This document shows positions 33,417 to 43,750 of a stretch of 64,000 nucleotides of DNA, piece by piece (position 1 is the stretch's first letter; each line of letters opens with the position of its first letter). Made by a program: the position numbers and the translations under genes. The stretch spans positions 149,035,241-149,099,240 of the forward strand of contig CM043945.1 in the NCBI GenBank assembly GCA_014529385.2, in the 5' to 3' direction. Under the pieces are notes generated by a model. That model saw only the letters and a list, made by a program, of their open reading frames with translations, did not search any database and had not been told where the DNA came from. The stretch comes from Adiantum capillus-veneris (Eukaryota > Streptophyta > Polypodiopsida > Polypodiales > Pteridaceae).

Positions 33417-34283
33417 TCATAAAGCTCTTCCAATCGTTTCCTTGGCACCTCTCTTTCCATAGAGGCTAATCGTACCATGTCGCCAATCTTGAACAGCTCC
33501 TACTGCACGTAACCATGGTCTACCCAGTATAATAGGATATGCTCCCAACCTCGCTGGCATCACATGAAAATCAACCACTGCCTTTGCATCATACGCCTCC
33601 ACCTCTAAGCTCCTTACAACACCCAAACATTTTACTTTCTGATGGTTTGCCAATATGATCTGAAATCTTGACACCCCAGACACTGTAAGACCCATCTTCT
33701 CAACGCATGAGTGTGTTATGACACATATTTGGGCTCCACCATCCACATAACCTTGTCCCAGATTTTTTCTTTTATGCCACACATCTACTATTGGACAAAT
33801 GTGTGGTAGCTCATCCATCGCCAACACCTTCACTGAACCTCTCTCTGGTTCTTTCTCCATTGGGTTAACCATCCTCTTCCACTGTCGCTTCAGCTTAGGC
33901 ACCATCTCTATAAGCTGCCCAAAAGTAACATCTCCTTTCCTGCTTGTCAGATCCTCCTTCAAGTCATAGCTTAATTGCCCATCCCCTAGTGGAAAATCTG
34001 AAACATGAAATTTGCGACGAGCTCTCCTTTTTCTCTTGGCCTTGACATCTTCACCTTCATGACTCTTTCCCTTCTTCTTACTAGGACCTGGGGCACTTCT
34101 TCCTTCCTTTTCCTCTGTGGTCCTCTTACCAATAGGCATCACTAATGTATCCTCTAGCTTTGATGCCTTCTCCAAGGTGACTACACTTAGCACTTTTGTC
34201 TTTCCCTTTTCCTCCTGGGTTAATCCACTGGTTCCTTCATCTCCCTTAATTTCGATGCCATAATCATTGGACCTAGTTAGCAC
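33417..34283 (-). pseudogene. Element D protease region
   Basis: A basic, Lys/Arg-rich N-terminal segment (KAKRKRRARRKF) precedes an aspartic protease with YVDGGAQICVITHSCVEKMG (D-G-G active site) and YPIILGRPWLRAVGAVQDW. It follows the zinc-knuckle part in the same frame after one stop and ends at another stop. Protease would process the polyprotein. Confidence 0.8.
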
Positions 34284-34649
34284 CTATCTTGGCAATGGAT
34301 ACATGTCTCCCCCCATCCTTGGTGGCTTATCACATTGCGGGCTGATGTGGCCCAACTCTCCACAATTATAACATGTGGGCATCTGCCTCCAAAACCTACC
34401 ATTGCTTTGTCCAACACCATTCCTAGGTCTTTCTTCACCTCCTGGCTGATTTGCAAACCTCCCTCGACCTCGATTATTTCCCACTTGACCTAGCATGTTT
34501 AGGCTGAGATTCTTCATTAAATCTACCACTTGCCTCATGTCTTGCCTTAGCCCATCATCTTGCACTGCTGTAGTGACCACTGTTGGCATAACCTGAGGAG
34601 TAACAGAAACCACTGGTTCATGATGAACCCGACCTTGCGAAGAATCCAT
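34284..34649 (-). pseudogene. Element D gag C-terminus with zinc knuckle
   Basis: An Arg/Gly-rich RNA-binding segment (NNRGRGRFANQ) is followed by the intact CCHC knuckle CYNCGELGHISPQC. It shares its frame with the capsid part upstream, separated by one TAG, and with the protease part downstream, again by one TAG. Confidence 0.85.
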
Positions 34650-34652
34650 AGG

Positions 34653-35228
34653 CTAAAATTCAGACCTCATGGGCAAAGACTCCACCCCTAACTGGCTCAT
34701 TTTCCTCAACTTCCACTCTTTGTTCCTTGCTACCTCTAGTGCATCTTCATATGTCCTAGGCTTCTTTAGCTCCACTCTCCAACGTATATTCTCCCAAAGA
34801 CCAGCCAAGAACCTGTCCTTCTTCATCATGTCAGGCGGGGGTACCTGTGGTGCTAAGGCCTTGCACATCCTCTCCCATGCCAATGAGAACTTTCGTATGT
34901 ACGCATCTACCGGCTCACCTTCCTTTTGCACTAAAGCATGTACTTCTTGCCACACTTTGTCAGGATCTTCTATCTTCACAAACTCCACTTTCAATCCATG
35001 TCGTAGATTGTCCCAACTCAATCTTACGGGTGGATCAGCCCCACGCAACTCCTCTTCAAATGCTTTGGACCAAACTCGTGCATCACTCTTCAAACAGATT
35101 TGGAGAAGACGTAACATCTGCGTAGGGTCATGAATCTGGTTGCTAATGCAAGCAACCTCCATCTTTTCCAAAAAGTCTTCCACATCTTCATCACTTCTCC
35201 CATGAAACCCCGGATAAGAGAAAGCCAT
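34653..35228 (-). pseudogene. Element D gag capsid
   Basis: The first ATG opens MAFSYPGFHGRSDEDVEDFL. The retrotransposon capsid blocks follow: LLQICLKSDARVWSKAF, LRHGLKVEFV, EPVDAYIRKFSLAWERM and KKDRFLAGLWENIRW. The domain is complete and one open frame. Its last codon before the knuckle part is a TAG, so gag would end early unless read through. Confidence 0.85.
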
Positions 35229-36266
35229 GGCTACCCAAATTACGATGCTTTGAGAACCCCTTCGAACACACGTGCAAGAACCCAAAACTTTTGACTAACT
35301 CAATTCCCAGAAACTTCAATGGAGCTCAACTTCAGATAAGGACAAACACATGCACATCAAATGAGTTTTCGTAGTTGATCATTGGAATTACAACAGGTAA
35401 AGGAGATTCCAGTATCTCCGTTAATCTTCTTGGCCCGAACATAAAGACTATGCGCTGCTGGAAAAAAATCTTCCTGGACACATGAACATTTATCTTGATT
35501 CTTTGAGTTAAATGAAAAGGAGTGAATTGAGGTCCATTTTGATCATCCATTAAAGCCAACCAAGAAAGCACACCTGTCTTATCCTCTGATTTTGCCAAAA
35601 TTTCAGCAGCATAACAGCATAAATGGCTCAAAAGACCAAAAGACCAGCCATCATAACTTGGAAAAATTTTGACAGAGTTTCCCCAGAAGTAGAGCAGTAG
35701 GAACCCAAAATATAGCCTGTATATGTAAGCATAACTTGCCAACAATAGAACCCGAGCATCAAGTAGGGAATCACTAGTACATAGCCTATGGCGAGGTCAC
35801 GAAAAGGGTGCTCCAGCTACCTATATCACCGAAAGGATCTCCACATTTGAGAATCCCCCAGCTCAATAAAACCTCACGCTATCGACCCTCTCACGAAGGC
35901 TAATGCAAATCGCGTATAGTCAAGTCTCAGAAATGACTATCTTCCAGACCAAGTTTCAGAAATGGCTGGGACTGCCAAATAAAACCAAGTATGGCTCCAC
36001 AAAGGCGTACAATGGCAGTTTCCACAAGCAACGTACAATATAGCAGACAATGCGCTCAAACAGGCGCCAAATGATGCATAGCCACAACAACTGCAAGTGA
36101 CACCACTGCTAGTATATCACTGTACTCCAGCTACCTGTACCTGTGTTAATCACCTGTACATGTGCCTGTACTTGTCCCTGTCCCTGTAACCTATACCCTG
36201 TAGTCTGCAACTTGTAATCCCGAATCTTGAAGCTTGAAGCTCGAAGCAGAAGGTACTCGAAGAAGA
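35229..36266 (-). other. Element D leader
   Basis: About 1 kb between primer site and gag with no credible coding frame. At 36120-36200 it has repeated CCTGTA-like hexamers (plus-strand reading). I see nothing else. Confidence 0.55.
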
Positions 36267-36284
36267 TCCTCCGTGGGGGCACCA
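36267..36284 (-). other. Element D candidate primer binding site
   Basis: The minus strand reads TGGTGCCCCCACGGAGGA six bases inside the LTR. It begins TGG, complementary to a tRNA CCA end. I cannot assign the tRNA. Confidence 0.5.
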
Positions 36285-36290
36285 AAAGAA

Positions 36291-37438
36291 TGTGAGCGGG
36301 ATGGAAACACACAGAACGCCTCTATAACAACCCGACACACACTCTTGGGAAGATACACACACACACACTATGGGGCACCACTCGGCTTACACAACCCACC
36401 TGGCCGAGACAGGGAACACACCGATGGAGTGAGAGGAGAGAGACTACCCTTTCACCCACTCCACACAGAGAGACAATCACACACACACACCCAAAAAACT
36501 CAGCTCAAAAGAGGAGAATTTCTGAGGTTTAGATACAAATGAGCTTGGGCCAACACCAATGGGGCAAATAGTTTACACAGTTTTCAAGAAATACACCAGA
36601 TACAACCACAAAGTTAAGCAGAGGCTTCACTCACCGGAGAAGATTACACAGCCAAAACAGCAAAAAAAGAGTAAGGAATTTGGCAAAATGGACAGCGCCA
36701 TCGCGTCCGGGACGGCCCAAAACCCCAGTCTACAATGTCAAAGTGCTCAAATCCGACCTCGGATGAGCAGTTTACGGCCAAAACAGGCTCCAAAAACCCC
36801 AAAAACACAGTTGCGGCAGTTCCTCCTCTCTTCTCCACGTTTTTTCTGGTCTTCTCTCTATTTTTTCAGTTCCCACACTTAGCTCTATTACTTGGGCACC
36901 CTTGGCCTTTTAGATGACCTCAAACGAACCCCGAACAGGCCAAAAACTGACCTCGCAGTGCATAGTTGTCACCTTTTTGCATCATCCGCACACCTGGCAC
37001 TCAACAGCTTTTTCCAATAATGCATCCCGCCACCAGGTGAAGTGGCCCCAAAATATGGTCCTCATGATGACCTTTCTGCATAATTATCACAAGGAAACAC
37101 CCACGTTGTGTCCGTACTCATCCACGTGCAAATATTGACCCCGTTCGATCTCCTGACGCCACTAGATGCCATCTGACGCACCTGCTTACCTCATGTCGTT
37201 GGCCCACGGATAGCTTCCTCGAGAAGTTTTACGCGCTACCAACTCCTCATTATTATAAAAAAAACATACTGGTACTGGTGATAGTGAAAATCGATGCACT
37301 ATGTACACCCTATCCTACATGTACACATGTGGGCCCCACATAACCACCTGGCTCTGGAAAATGGGCAATCTTTTATTCGATGCACCATGCATGGGTATGT
37401 ACATATGTACAATCCCTTGCTTCAAAAAACTCCTGACA
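36291..37438 (-). repeat. Element D 5' LTR
   Basis: The partner of 28734-29879, with the same TG..CA limits. It is the upstream LTR because the primer site and gag lie to its left on the minus strand. Confidence 0.92.
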
Positions 37439-37700
37439 GCATGAGAGAGAGAGAGAGTGTGTGCGATCGAGCATTGCGGCGGCACGACGGTGGCGAGGCA
37501 GTTGAGCACAGCATAGCGACGTCTCCCTCTTCTTCGTGGCGAGGAATCCTCCACGACAGCAAGCTTAGAGCGGTGAGTGACACACCATCGCCATCTTTGA
37601 GCTTACTAGTTTAGACTTGTTGTGTGCTTGGAGCCATTTGTGGCTCGCACACAGTGTATCGGCAAGTTCCTTGCATTGACACGTGCGACATACGCGCACA
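37439..37700 (+). repeat. Element A 3' LTR, second part
   Basis: Resumes the A LTR at the (GA)n tract and runs to the terminal GCGCACA. Together with 28402-28733 it gives the full LTR length. Confidence 0.92.
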
Positions 37701-37705
37701 ATCAT
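37701..37705. other. Target site duplication of element A (right copy)
   Basis: ATCAT follows the LTR end and matches 11256-11260. The copia-1 reading frame is restored when one copy and the insert are set aside. Confidence 0.9.
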
Positions 37706-38369
37706 CCACAAATTTTACTCCAAGACCAAGTCTAGCAAGTGCAGATACAGACAAAGGTTTCTTCTTGATCCCAGGTACATAAAGTGCATCAACAAGTGTA
37801 AAAGAACTGCCATTTGCAATAGTAAGCACAATCTTTCCGACTCCCTGAACTGGATAAGAGGCATTGTTGGCACAAGTAACTGAATTCCCGTGAGGGACAC
37901 ACTCAAGAGAGGTGAACAAATCACGATTTGAGGTAATGTGCTTTGTAGCACCACTGTCAAAATACCACACATGTGAATTTGCAGCAACTGACATGCATGC
38001 ATCATGGACAACAGGATTATAGGTACGCTCTACACTAAAAGACCATTCTGCATCAACATAAGCATCACAGTCTTCTTTCACATAAGACTCAACAATAGCT
38101 GCATTTGTAGTGGATCCAGCATTTGCAGTGGAAACGCCCTCTTTCTTCTTAGCCTCTTTGGCCTTCAACTTAGGACATTGATTGATCAAGTGATCATTAG
38201 CTTTACAATAATGGCAACGCATCTTCTTTTTTCCCTTATCACCAGAATTTCCAGATGAATTGCTGCCAGCATAAGCATTAGGAATAGGTGATTTTCCACT
38301 CGCAGAAGAACCATAAGAAGTGGTTGCATTGTTGTTACCACCCTTTCTTTGAGCAACAATAAAAGCCTG
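37701..38369 (-). pseudogene. Copia-1 gag zinc knuckle and protease
   Basis: Reading leftward from 38369: AFIVAQRKGGNN, a Ser/Gly-rich spacer, and the intact knuckle CHYCKANDHLINQC. The protease follows with WYFDSGATKHITSN (active D-S-G) and VDALYVPGIKKKPLSVSALA, which leads towards pre-integrase. There are no stops in this piece. It is bounded by elements B and A, which cut the copia frame on both sides. Confidence 0.88.
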
Positions 38370-38561
38370 TGTGGCATTTGTCGCATGTGTCAATGCAAGG
38401 GACTTGCCGTACACTATGTGCGAGCCACAAATGGCTGCAAGCACACAACCAGACTTGTTCCAGTTAGAGTGCACCTCTCATCGGAAATCACTCTACCCTT
38501 TTCCTATTGGACCGACAAGCCCGACCCACGACTACTAGAAGTGGACACCGGTGGGTTAACA
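38370..38561 (-). repeat. Element B 3' LTR with internal deletion
   Basis: Both ends of the A-family LTR are present, but the middle is missing (the join is near 38457). It is 192 bp against 573 bp for the partner LTR, and the TATA region is lost. Confidence 0.85.
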
Positions 38562-38574
38562 TGCCCCCCTTCCT
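38562..38574 (-). other. Element B 3' polypurine tract
   Basis: The minus strand reads AGGAAGGGGGGCA next to the TGTTAACCC start of the LTR, as in A and C. Confidence 0.8.
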
Positions 38575-39689
38575 GATGTAGATTCCACCCTCGGAATATA
38601 ACCGTGCAGCATCGAGATCCACGATAGGAGTACCTGTGTCAGAAGAAAGGCAATGTTATGAAAGCTCAAAGATAGCATGTGTAGGCATGCAATAAGTGAG
38701 ATGCATACATGATATTCTAGGAAATGCAAAAGAAATCATGAATTGTAAAATTGCCAACTAGAACAAGCGTAGTACCTGAATGAAATGCAATTGAGTTAAG
38801 GTCTATTAGGTTGACTCTAAGAGAAGTACACAAGAGCTAGGGCTAAAGTAAGTTCTAGATTGTCTAACATTAATTAAAAAATGTCAACTAAAGAGTAGTT
38901 AACCCTAGGAATGCTCGTCGGGGTCTAAAGACTAGTGATCTTGTCACTTATACCACTTAAGTATGATCAACATAAAATACAAGGAAGTTTGTGCTTTTTG
39001 CTTTTTCTTTTATTCTCTTTTTCTCTTGTTTTTTCTTTTTTATTTGTTGTTGTCATAGTTTCTACAAGTTGCTGGGGGACTCGAGGTTTCAAATAGTAGC
39101 AACTGAGAGACTCGAGGTCTCAAATACCAGCTTAACACATGGACTTCCACAACACAAGTCACACTTAGGCGGAATAAGCTAGAGAGAACTATATCCTCAT
39201 AGCCTAAAACATTACTAAAGTTACTACACTTAATAGACTATCTAGGAATTAAAGTCAACAATTAAGTGGCCTAGTTTAGCCTAACGTCCTGATACCTACT
39301 TAAAGCCAACCAATAGACCAAACTCAAAGCGAAGAACAAGGTACTAGAAGTTTGAAAAAATTGTAGCATCTAAATTGGCAATGTCACAACTTCATAAATT
39401 TTATGCATTGTTAGAAACTCAATTGACAAGATGCAAACATGTAACTGTGGAAAGCATAGATAAAAGGAAGTACTACACTTGATATAACGGAGAACATCCA
39501 TTGTAACATGTAAACATCCATTGTCGTTGTCCTTTGAAGGCATCCTTATGTAGTCACAAACTGCACAATAGTCACCACCAAACATCCACCTTCCAGAGCA
39601 CATCAGAGGGAAAAGGTACCAACCCTTATTGAACACAATTAGAAAACATAAGGAACCCTAACCTAGTTATTTTCACTCTCCCTAGAGAG
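38575..39689 (-). other. Element B 3' non-coding region
   Basis: Non-coding sequence with a T-rich run near 38995-39050 (plus strand). Only short frames without an ATG are open. It is poorly alignable by eye to the A and C counterparts. Confidence 0.5.
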
Positions 39690-40112
39690 TCAAGGGAATA
39701 GGATGTTGTAGAGATTGGGGGGAAACCCTAAGGCTAAACCCCTATCCTCATCGTTGAGAAAAACAAAGTCATCATCCGTGAGACCATATGTGCCATCCAT
39801 GTAATCATGTAAATCTTCTTCATCAATAGACGCACCAATGTTTACTAAGAAGTTCATTAGACGTTTATAGTCATCTTGGTCAAAAGGGTAGGCTTGTGCA
39901 ATGGGAGAAACGCTCTCTACTAAGTATGGATTAGTCGTGGTCAAGAGACGTATCAGCCATTCTAACTCCTCAAAATTCCTCTCACATGCTAGCGTACCTA
40001 CCAAATCCCATTCACAAGCAAGCACCGGAAAGACCATGTGAAACACTTGTGAAAAGTAACGAGGGTACCTCTCACCCAAGGCAGGAGTGGATGACTCTAG
40101 TGTACTAGCCAT
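39690..40112 (-). CDS. Unrecognised 140-residue ORF downstream of gag-protease in B
   Basis: An intact ATG-to-TGA frame that starts MASTLESSTPALGERYPRYF and ends PPNLYNILFP. It has a hydrophobic/aromatic N-terminal half and a strongly acidic C-terminal part (EEDLHDYMDG, TDDDFVFLNDEDRG). I see no signal peptide, knuckle or catalytic motif and do not recognise a family. It lies about 190 bases after a TATA-like box and after the internal polypurine tract. The frame is unbroken although B's gag carries many stops. A and C have no equivalent. It could be a captured host fragment, an accessory gene, or chance. Confidence 0.45.
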   Translation of the reverse strand: MASTLESSTPALGERYPRYFSQVFHMVFPVLACEWDLVGTLACERNFEELEWLIRLLTTTNPYLVESVSPIAQAYPFDQDDYKRLMNFLVNIGASIDEEDLHDYMDGTYGLTDDDFVFLNDEDRGLALGFPPNLYNILFP

Positions 40113-40298
40113 ATCTGTACACACAGATAGATGATGGTTAGAGTGCAAATATTACAAGGGTTGTGTCAAAAGGTCATGTTCTTGTGCATATTGTGTTTTT
40201 ATGATTTTGTGTTATGTATAGAACTTGTAAGTTTCCATTTTATTGTTTGGTCGCTCTTTCTCTTTTACTTTTTTATCTTGTCTTTGTAAGTATAAAGC

Positions 40299-40308
40299 TT
40301 TATATATA
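40299..40308 (-). promoter_or_regulatory. TATA-like box downstream of gag-protease (B)
   Basis: The minus strand reads TATATATAAA, at the same relative place as in A, about 80 bases after the internal polypurine tract. Confidence 0.45.
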
Positions 40309-40388
40309 CATTCCCTAAAATTGGGAGATTGAGAGGTTAGGGAGGAAGGTTGAGATGGGAGTGAGTGAATGATGACTGTCAGCAAACA

Positions 40389-40402
40389 CCCCCCCCTTCC
40401 TT
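40389..40402 (-). other. Internal polypurine tract of element B
   Basis: The minus strand reads AAGGAAGGGGGGGG just after the end of the gag-protease tail, as in A and C. Confidence 0.6.
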
Positions 40403-40409
40403 GGGTAGA

Positions 40410-41100
40410 TCATACCTTTTGGAATGATGTCGTCACCTTTTGAACCCAATTGTTCCAAGTTGTTAAGAGTGAAGACTTTGACCAATAGTTTTCGTCCGCC
40501 CTAGGCATTTCATCTAGTTGCAAGGGTGGTAAGGTACTCTCCCATGATTTTATTTGCAACCTTGTTGTAGGTGGTGAACTTACAACGGGAGGTGCAAACT
40601 CTTTCTTGTTTGTATGGATATGTACAATGGTAGGTGGAGGTTGTGTTGAAGCTTCTATTTCCGTATAGGAACTACATGAAGAGCAAGAAGCTTCATTTGA
40701 CTTCCCTGTTCTTGAGCTAGGTGGAACAATTCGTTCTTTCTTTGGTACCCAAACTAGCTCTGGAGCGGGTGTGTAGCATTCCATGATTTTTTCCTTTCTA
40801 CGATCTTCAATTTATTTTGGAGCTACGGGATTGGGCTCACATGGGCCAAGGGACAAGTAAGAGCACAATTTTACATTTTGGCACCCAGATTTGATCATTT
40901 CCTTCATAGTAGTCTTGGGTTTCCAATAGTTTTTTAGGAATCCAACGCAACGTTTCTTTACATTTCTTGGGGCAAGTGGGACGTCTCTTACCAGGCTCCT
41001 TTAAGCACTAGCTATGGTTGCTAAAGAAGCTTTAGGGACCCACTTGTATGTTTTCTTTGTTATATTAGGATGGGTCTTGTGTGTCTTAAGCTTTATTTCA
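40410..41100 (-). pseudogene. Element B gag-protease C-terminal tail
   Basis: From right to left, remnants of YKWVP and the W-x-P-K tail are followed by an open stretch with ECYTPAPELVWVPKKERIV and SWESTLPPLQLDE. It ends TTWNNWVQKVTTSFQKV and a stop, the same C-terminus as in A. Stops break the first half. Confidence 0.75.
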
Positions 41101-42903
41101 ACTACAGCAGTTAGGATGGGTCTTTGTTATATCAGGATGGGTCTTGTGTGTTTTAAGATTTATTTCAACTACAAGAGTTGAAGCTCTAGAGAGTTGGGCT
41201 ATGGGGACATATGGTTCAACCTCTTGGAGATGCAATGTTTTGGGTTTTATTTCCTTAAGAGGAAATATCTCAGGGACTATGGCTTGAGTGGCAGGGCTAA
41301 GAGTTGGTTTCTATGCTGTGACACCCCAGTCCCCCAATCAATAGTGCATTTAGTGGCTATCATCCATGTGCATCCTAGGTTTATATTACCCTCCATAGTT
41401 CCAATGGGCATGACCAAAAAGTCTTAAGATACAACTCCATTGTCATAACTGATAGAAGTGTGCCAGATTCCAAAAACCGTAGTTTTTTTCTTGTTGACAT
41501 CCTTGACTTGGATACTACTCTCAGATAGAGGTGGCTTTCCCAACTGACACCACACCCCATATGATAGCAGATTATACTTAGCACCCGTGTCCAATAAGGC
41601 GTTATATAGCACTTTTCCATAGGTGCTATTTAGCTCAATAGGGTATTGTAGAGGTGTGTCAGAGTCCAATCAATCAGCCTCTGTTTCAATATAGAATGCA
41701 TGTGTAACTCGAAGGTTAGCCTCTCGTTGGCGTCTTATGCGTTGTTGTCGCTCCTTAGCCTCAGCTTGAGCTTGTATCTTGTTCAATTTTGTTTGTGCCT
41801 TGGCTGCCTCTTTTTGATGGATGGCATGTAGTTCCTCTTGGCTTAAAGGATCATAGTATCTTTTAAATTTTGTCCCATTGAGGAATCCAATGGTTTCAAC
41901 TCCATCAAGAGTCTCCACATGAATGGTTCCTTGTGGGGTGATTTCACATACTCTATATGGTCCTTTTCCTACATATTTCAACTTTTTCTTTTTGTTACGC
42001 ACTCCATACATAAGGACTTTATCACCAACATTGATATATTTGTTCTTTGGATGACGGTCAAACCATTTCTTCCTTCTATCTTTCTCCACAAGTGCATTTT
42101 TCACAGCCAGTTGTCTTTCTTCATCTAACCTCTCAAGGATATATAAGCGCTCAACTAAAGGGTTACCATCCCAACCTTCTTGTGAAGCTACTTGCAGACT
42201 AGGAATTACAAACTCCCATGGCATAACTGCTTCTTGGCCATATACCATTTTGAATGGTGTACAATTAATAGCCACTTTGTAAGAAGTACGATAAGCCCAT
42301 AGGGGTGAAGTCAGCTTCAACTCCCAATCTATGCGATAAGGTCATAGGGCTGAAGTCAGCTTCAACTCCCAATCTATGCGATGAGCTTCCACCGTTTTGG
42401 TCAAGATAGAGATTAAGGTCTTGTTGGTGCTCTCAGCTTGGCCATTTGCTTGTGGATAATAAGGTGTGGACTTATGGTGAGCTATCATGAAGTTGGTAGT
42501 GTGGTAACCACTTTAACACGATGTAAGGGAATCTTATCCTTTCATTGTGTGATCTTGTAACGTTAGCATTCATCACATCCTTTTGCAAAAAGTGATGCAA
42601 ATTTGAATAAGGTAGGACACCAATAGCTTGATTGCAACACCTTTCTAACTGTTAGTTCCCTTGAGAAATATCCTTCGACTATACCCATGTGGGCTTCTTG
42701 CAATGTGTACAAATACTCATCCTCACAGGCACAACGTCTAAGAATATCATCCTTCCCAAGCTTGTAGAGAGTTTGTGCAATGAGAGAATAAGGTTTACAT
42801 TCTTTTAACAGTTTTCAAGCTATGTCCTTACAAAGCTCTTTGGGTGGAAAACCATTAACTAGAAAGTTCACAATCTTCTCACCCATTCAGGTATGGTTTC
42901 GAA
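41101..42903 (-). pseudogene. Integrase followed by protease-like segment in B
   Basis: From right to left: YKLGKDDILRRCACEDE, a zinc region with EAHMGIVEGYFS and CDEC, then a deletion that removes the first two catalytic Asp regions. Next come YYPQANGQAESTNKTL with the catalytic Glu, PLWAYRTSYKVAINC and the C-terminal KWFDRHPKNKYINVGDKVLM. After one stop the same frame continues into an aspartic protease core, YNALLDTGAKYNLLSYG, and later NLGCTWMIATKCTIDW. Integrase ahead of protease is not the gypsy order. The protease part sits where A and C have their protease but is a different sequence. Confidence 0.7.
42302..42383 (-). repeat. 45-bp tandem duplication in B integrase
   Basis: A 37-base block is repeated at 42302 and 42347. 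The 45-base period equals 15 codons and keeps the frame, though one copy contains a stop. Confidence 0.85.
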
Positions 42904-43216
42904 TGTTAGGAAATATGACGTAGCTAAATGATATTTGAGTAGATTACTTAATGGAGAGAGATAGACTTCACACATAAGAGATTACAGAGTAGAGAGAGAG
43001 AGAGAGAGAGAGAGTACACACGATATACGTGGTTCACCCAATGTGGGTTACATCCACAGGAAAGCAGCCACTCAATGGCTTTAGTACTTCAAAAAAAGAA
43101 GTAGTTTACAAAGGGATTATACCCTTAATAGAGCTCCTGCCTTGCTTCACTCTCACCACCTCACACCCACCTTGTTGCATCAACTTCACACTTTGAAATG
43201 TGTGTAGAAATGGCCT

Positions 43217-43225
43217 CCTTTTATA
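43217..43225 (-). promoter_or_regulatory. TATA box of copia-3 LTR
   Basis: TATAAAAGG on the minus strand, about 465 bases into the LTR, in a typical U3/R position. Confidence 0.6.
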
Positions 43226-43273
43226 GGCCAAAAGGGCTGCCCTCTCTCATGAGAGGCAGCCATGTGTAGCCGC

Positions 43274-43384
43274 CCTTGTGTAGATAAGTCCAAATCGGAC
43301 CCTCCAATCCGCCCATGTGTGGCCGCCCTTGTGTAGATAAGTCCAAATCGGACCCTCCAATCCGCCCATGTGTGGCCGCCCTTG
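43274..43384 (-). repeat. 56-bp tandem repeat in copia-3 LTR
   Basis: Two almost identical units, each with AAATCGGACCCTCC, lie upstream of the TATA box in the direction of transcription. A partial third copy follows on the left. Confidence 0.85.
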
Positions 43385-43690
43385 AGAAGACAAGTCCGCT
43401 TTTCAATTCGGCCATCGGCCATTGAATTCGGCCACTGGCCACCACCGACCATTGACTTCCGACCATCGGCCACACCGGCCATTGACTACTAGCCACCGGC
43501 TTCTGACCACTTTTCGGCTGTCGTCCGGTCATAATATTCCGACGAAAAGGAATAATCCGATGAGTGATTTTATTTTTCGTTGAGTTATTTTTCTTCAAGC
43601 ACGATGGCTTCTCCTCATAATGGGGGCCTTACAAATGTGCATTTTTAACACAAAAAATTACAAGGGATCAAGCAGGCTCCATACTTAACA

Positions 43691-43704
43691 ATCTCCCACT
43701 TGGA
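43691..43704 (-). other. Copia-3 polypurine tract
   Basis: The minus strand reads CAAGTGGGAGATTG next to the LTR start, the standard plant copia form. Confidence 0.85.
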
Positions 43705-43750
43705 GACTAATCTCCAAACCAAACCTGTGACTGCTTTCCATCCTGGCTTC

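Larger units (their letters stand above)
28734..37438 (-). mobile_element. Element D: Tat-like Ty3/gypsy element with two RNase H domains
   Basis: Paired LTRs (1146 and 1148 bp, near identical) enclose gag, protease, RT, RNase H, a second RNase H and integrase on the minus strand. It splits the 3' LTR of A exactly between its (TG)n and (GA)n tracts. The flanking bases (GCGT and GCAT) suggest an imperfect target duplication. This is the youngest-looking and best-preserved element in the window, with three in-frame stops and one frameshift in the coding part. Confidence 0.9.
11261..37700 (+). mobile_element. Element A: gag-protease-only LTR element with nested inserts
   Basis: A 593-bp 5' LTR, tRNA-Asp primer site, gag, protease, polypurine tract and split 3' LTR are all in plus orientation and flanked by ATCAT. 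Removing gypsy-2 and D leaves about 8.9 kb. The two parts of the 3' LTR add up to 594 bp, matching the 5' LTR. No RT, RNase H or integrase belongs to A itself. It sits in the copia-1 frame between protease and integrase. Confidence 0.9.
42904..43690 (-). repeat. Copia-3 3' LTR
   Basis: Bounded by TG..CA (plus strand TGTTAGGAAA to CTTAACA). It has a TATA box at 43217-43225 (minus TATAAAAGG), a (GA)n tract at about 42983-43012 and a 56-bp repeat at 43274-43384. Confidence 0.8.

Noticed and set aside
34669-35133. Plus-strand ORF of 154 codons opposite D gag
   Set aside because: It is a shadow of the well-supported capsid frame.
43186-43598. Minus-strand ORFs with repeated THGRIGGSDLDLSTQ-like units
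   Set aside because: They come from the 56-bp LTR repeats upstream of the TATA box. An LTR location makes coding unlikely.
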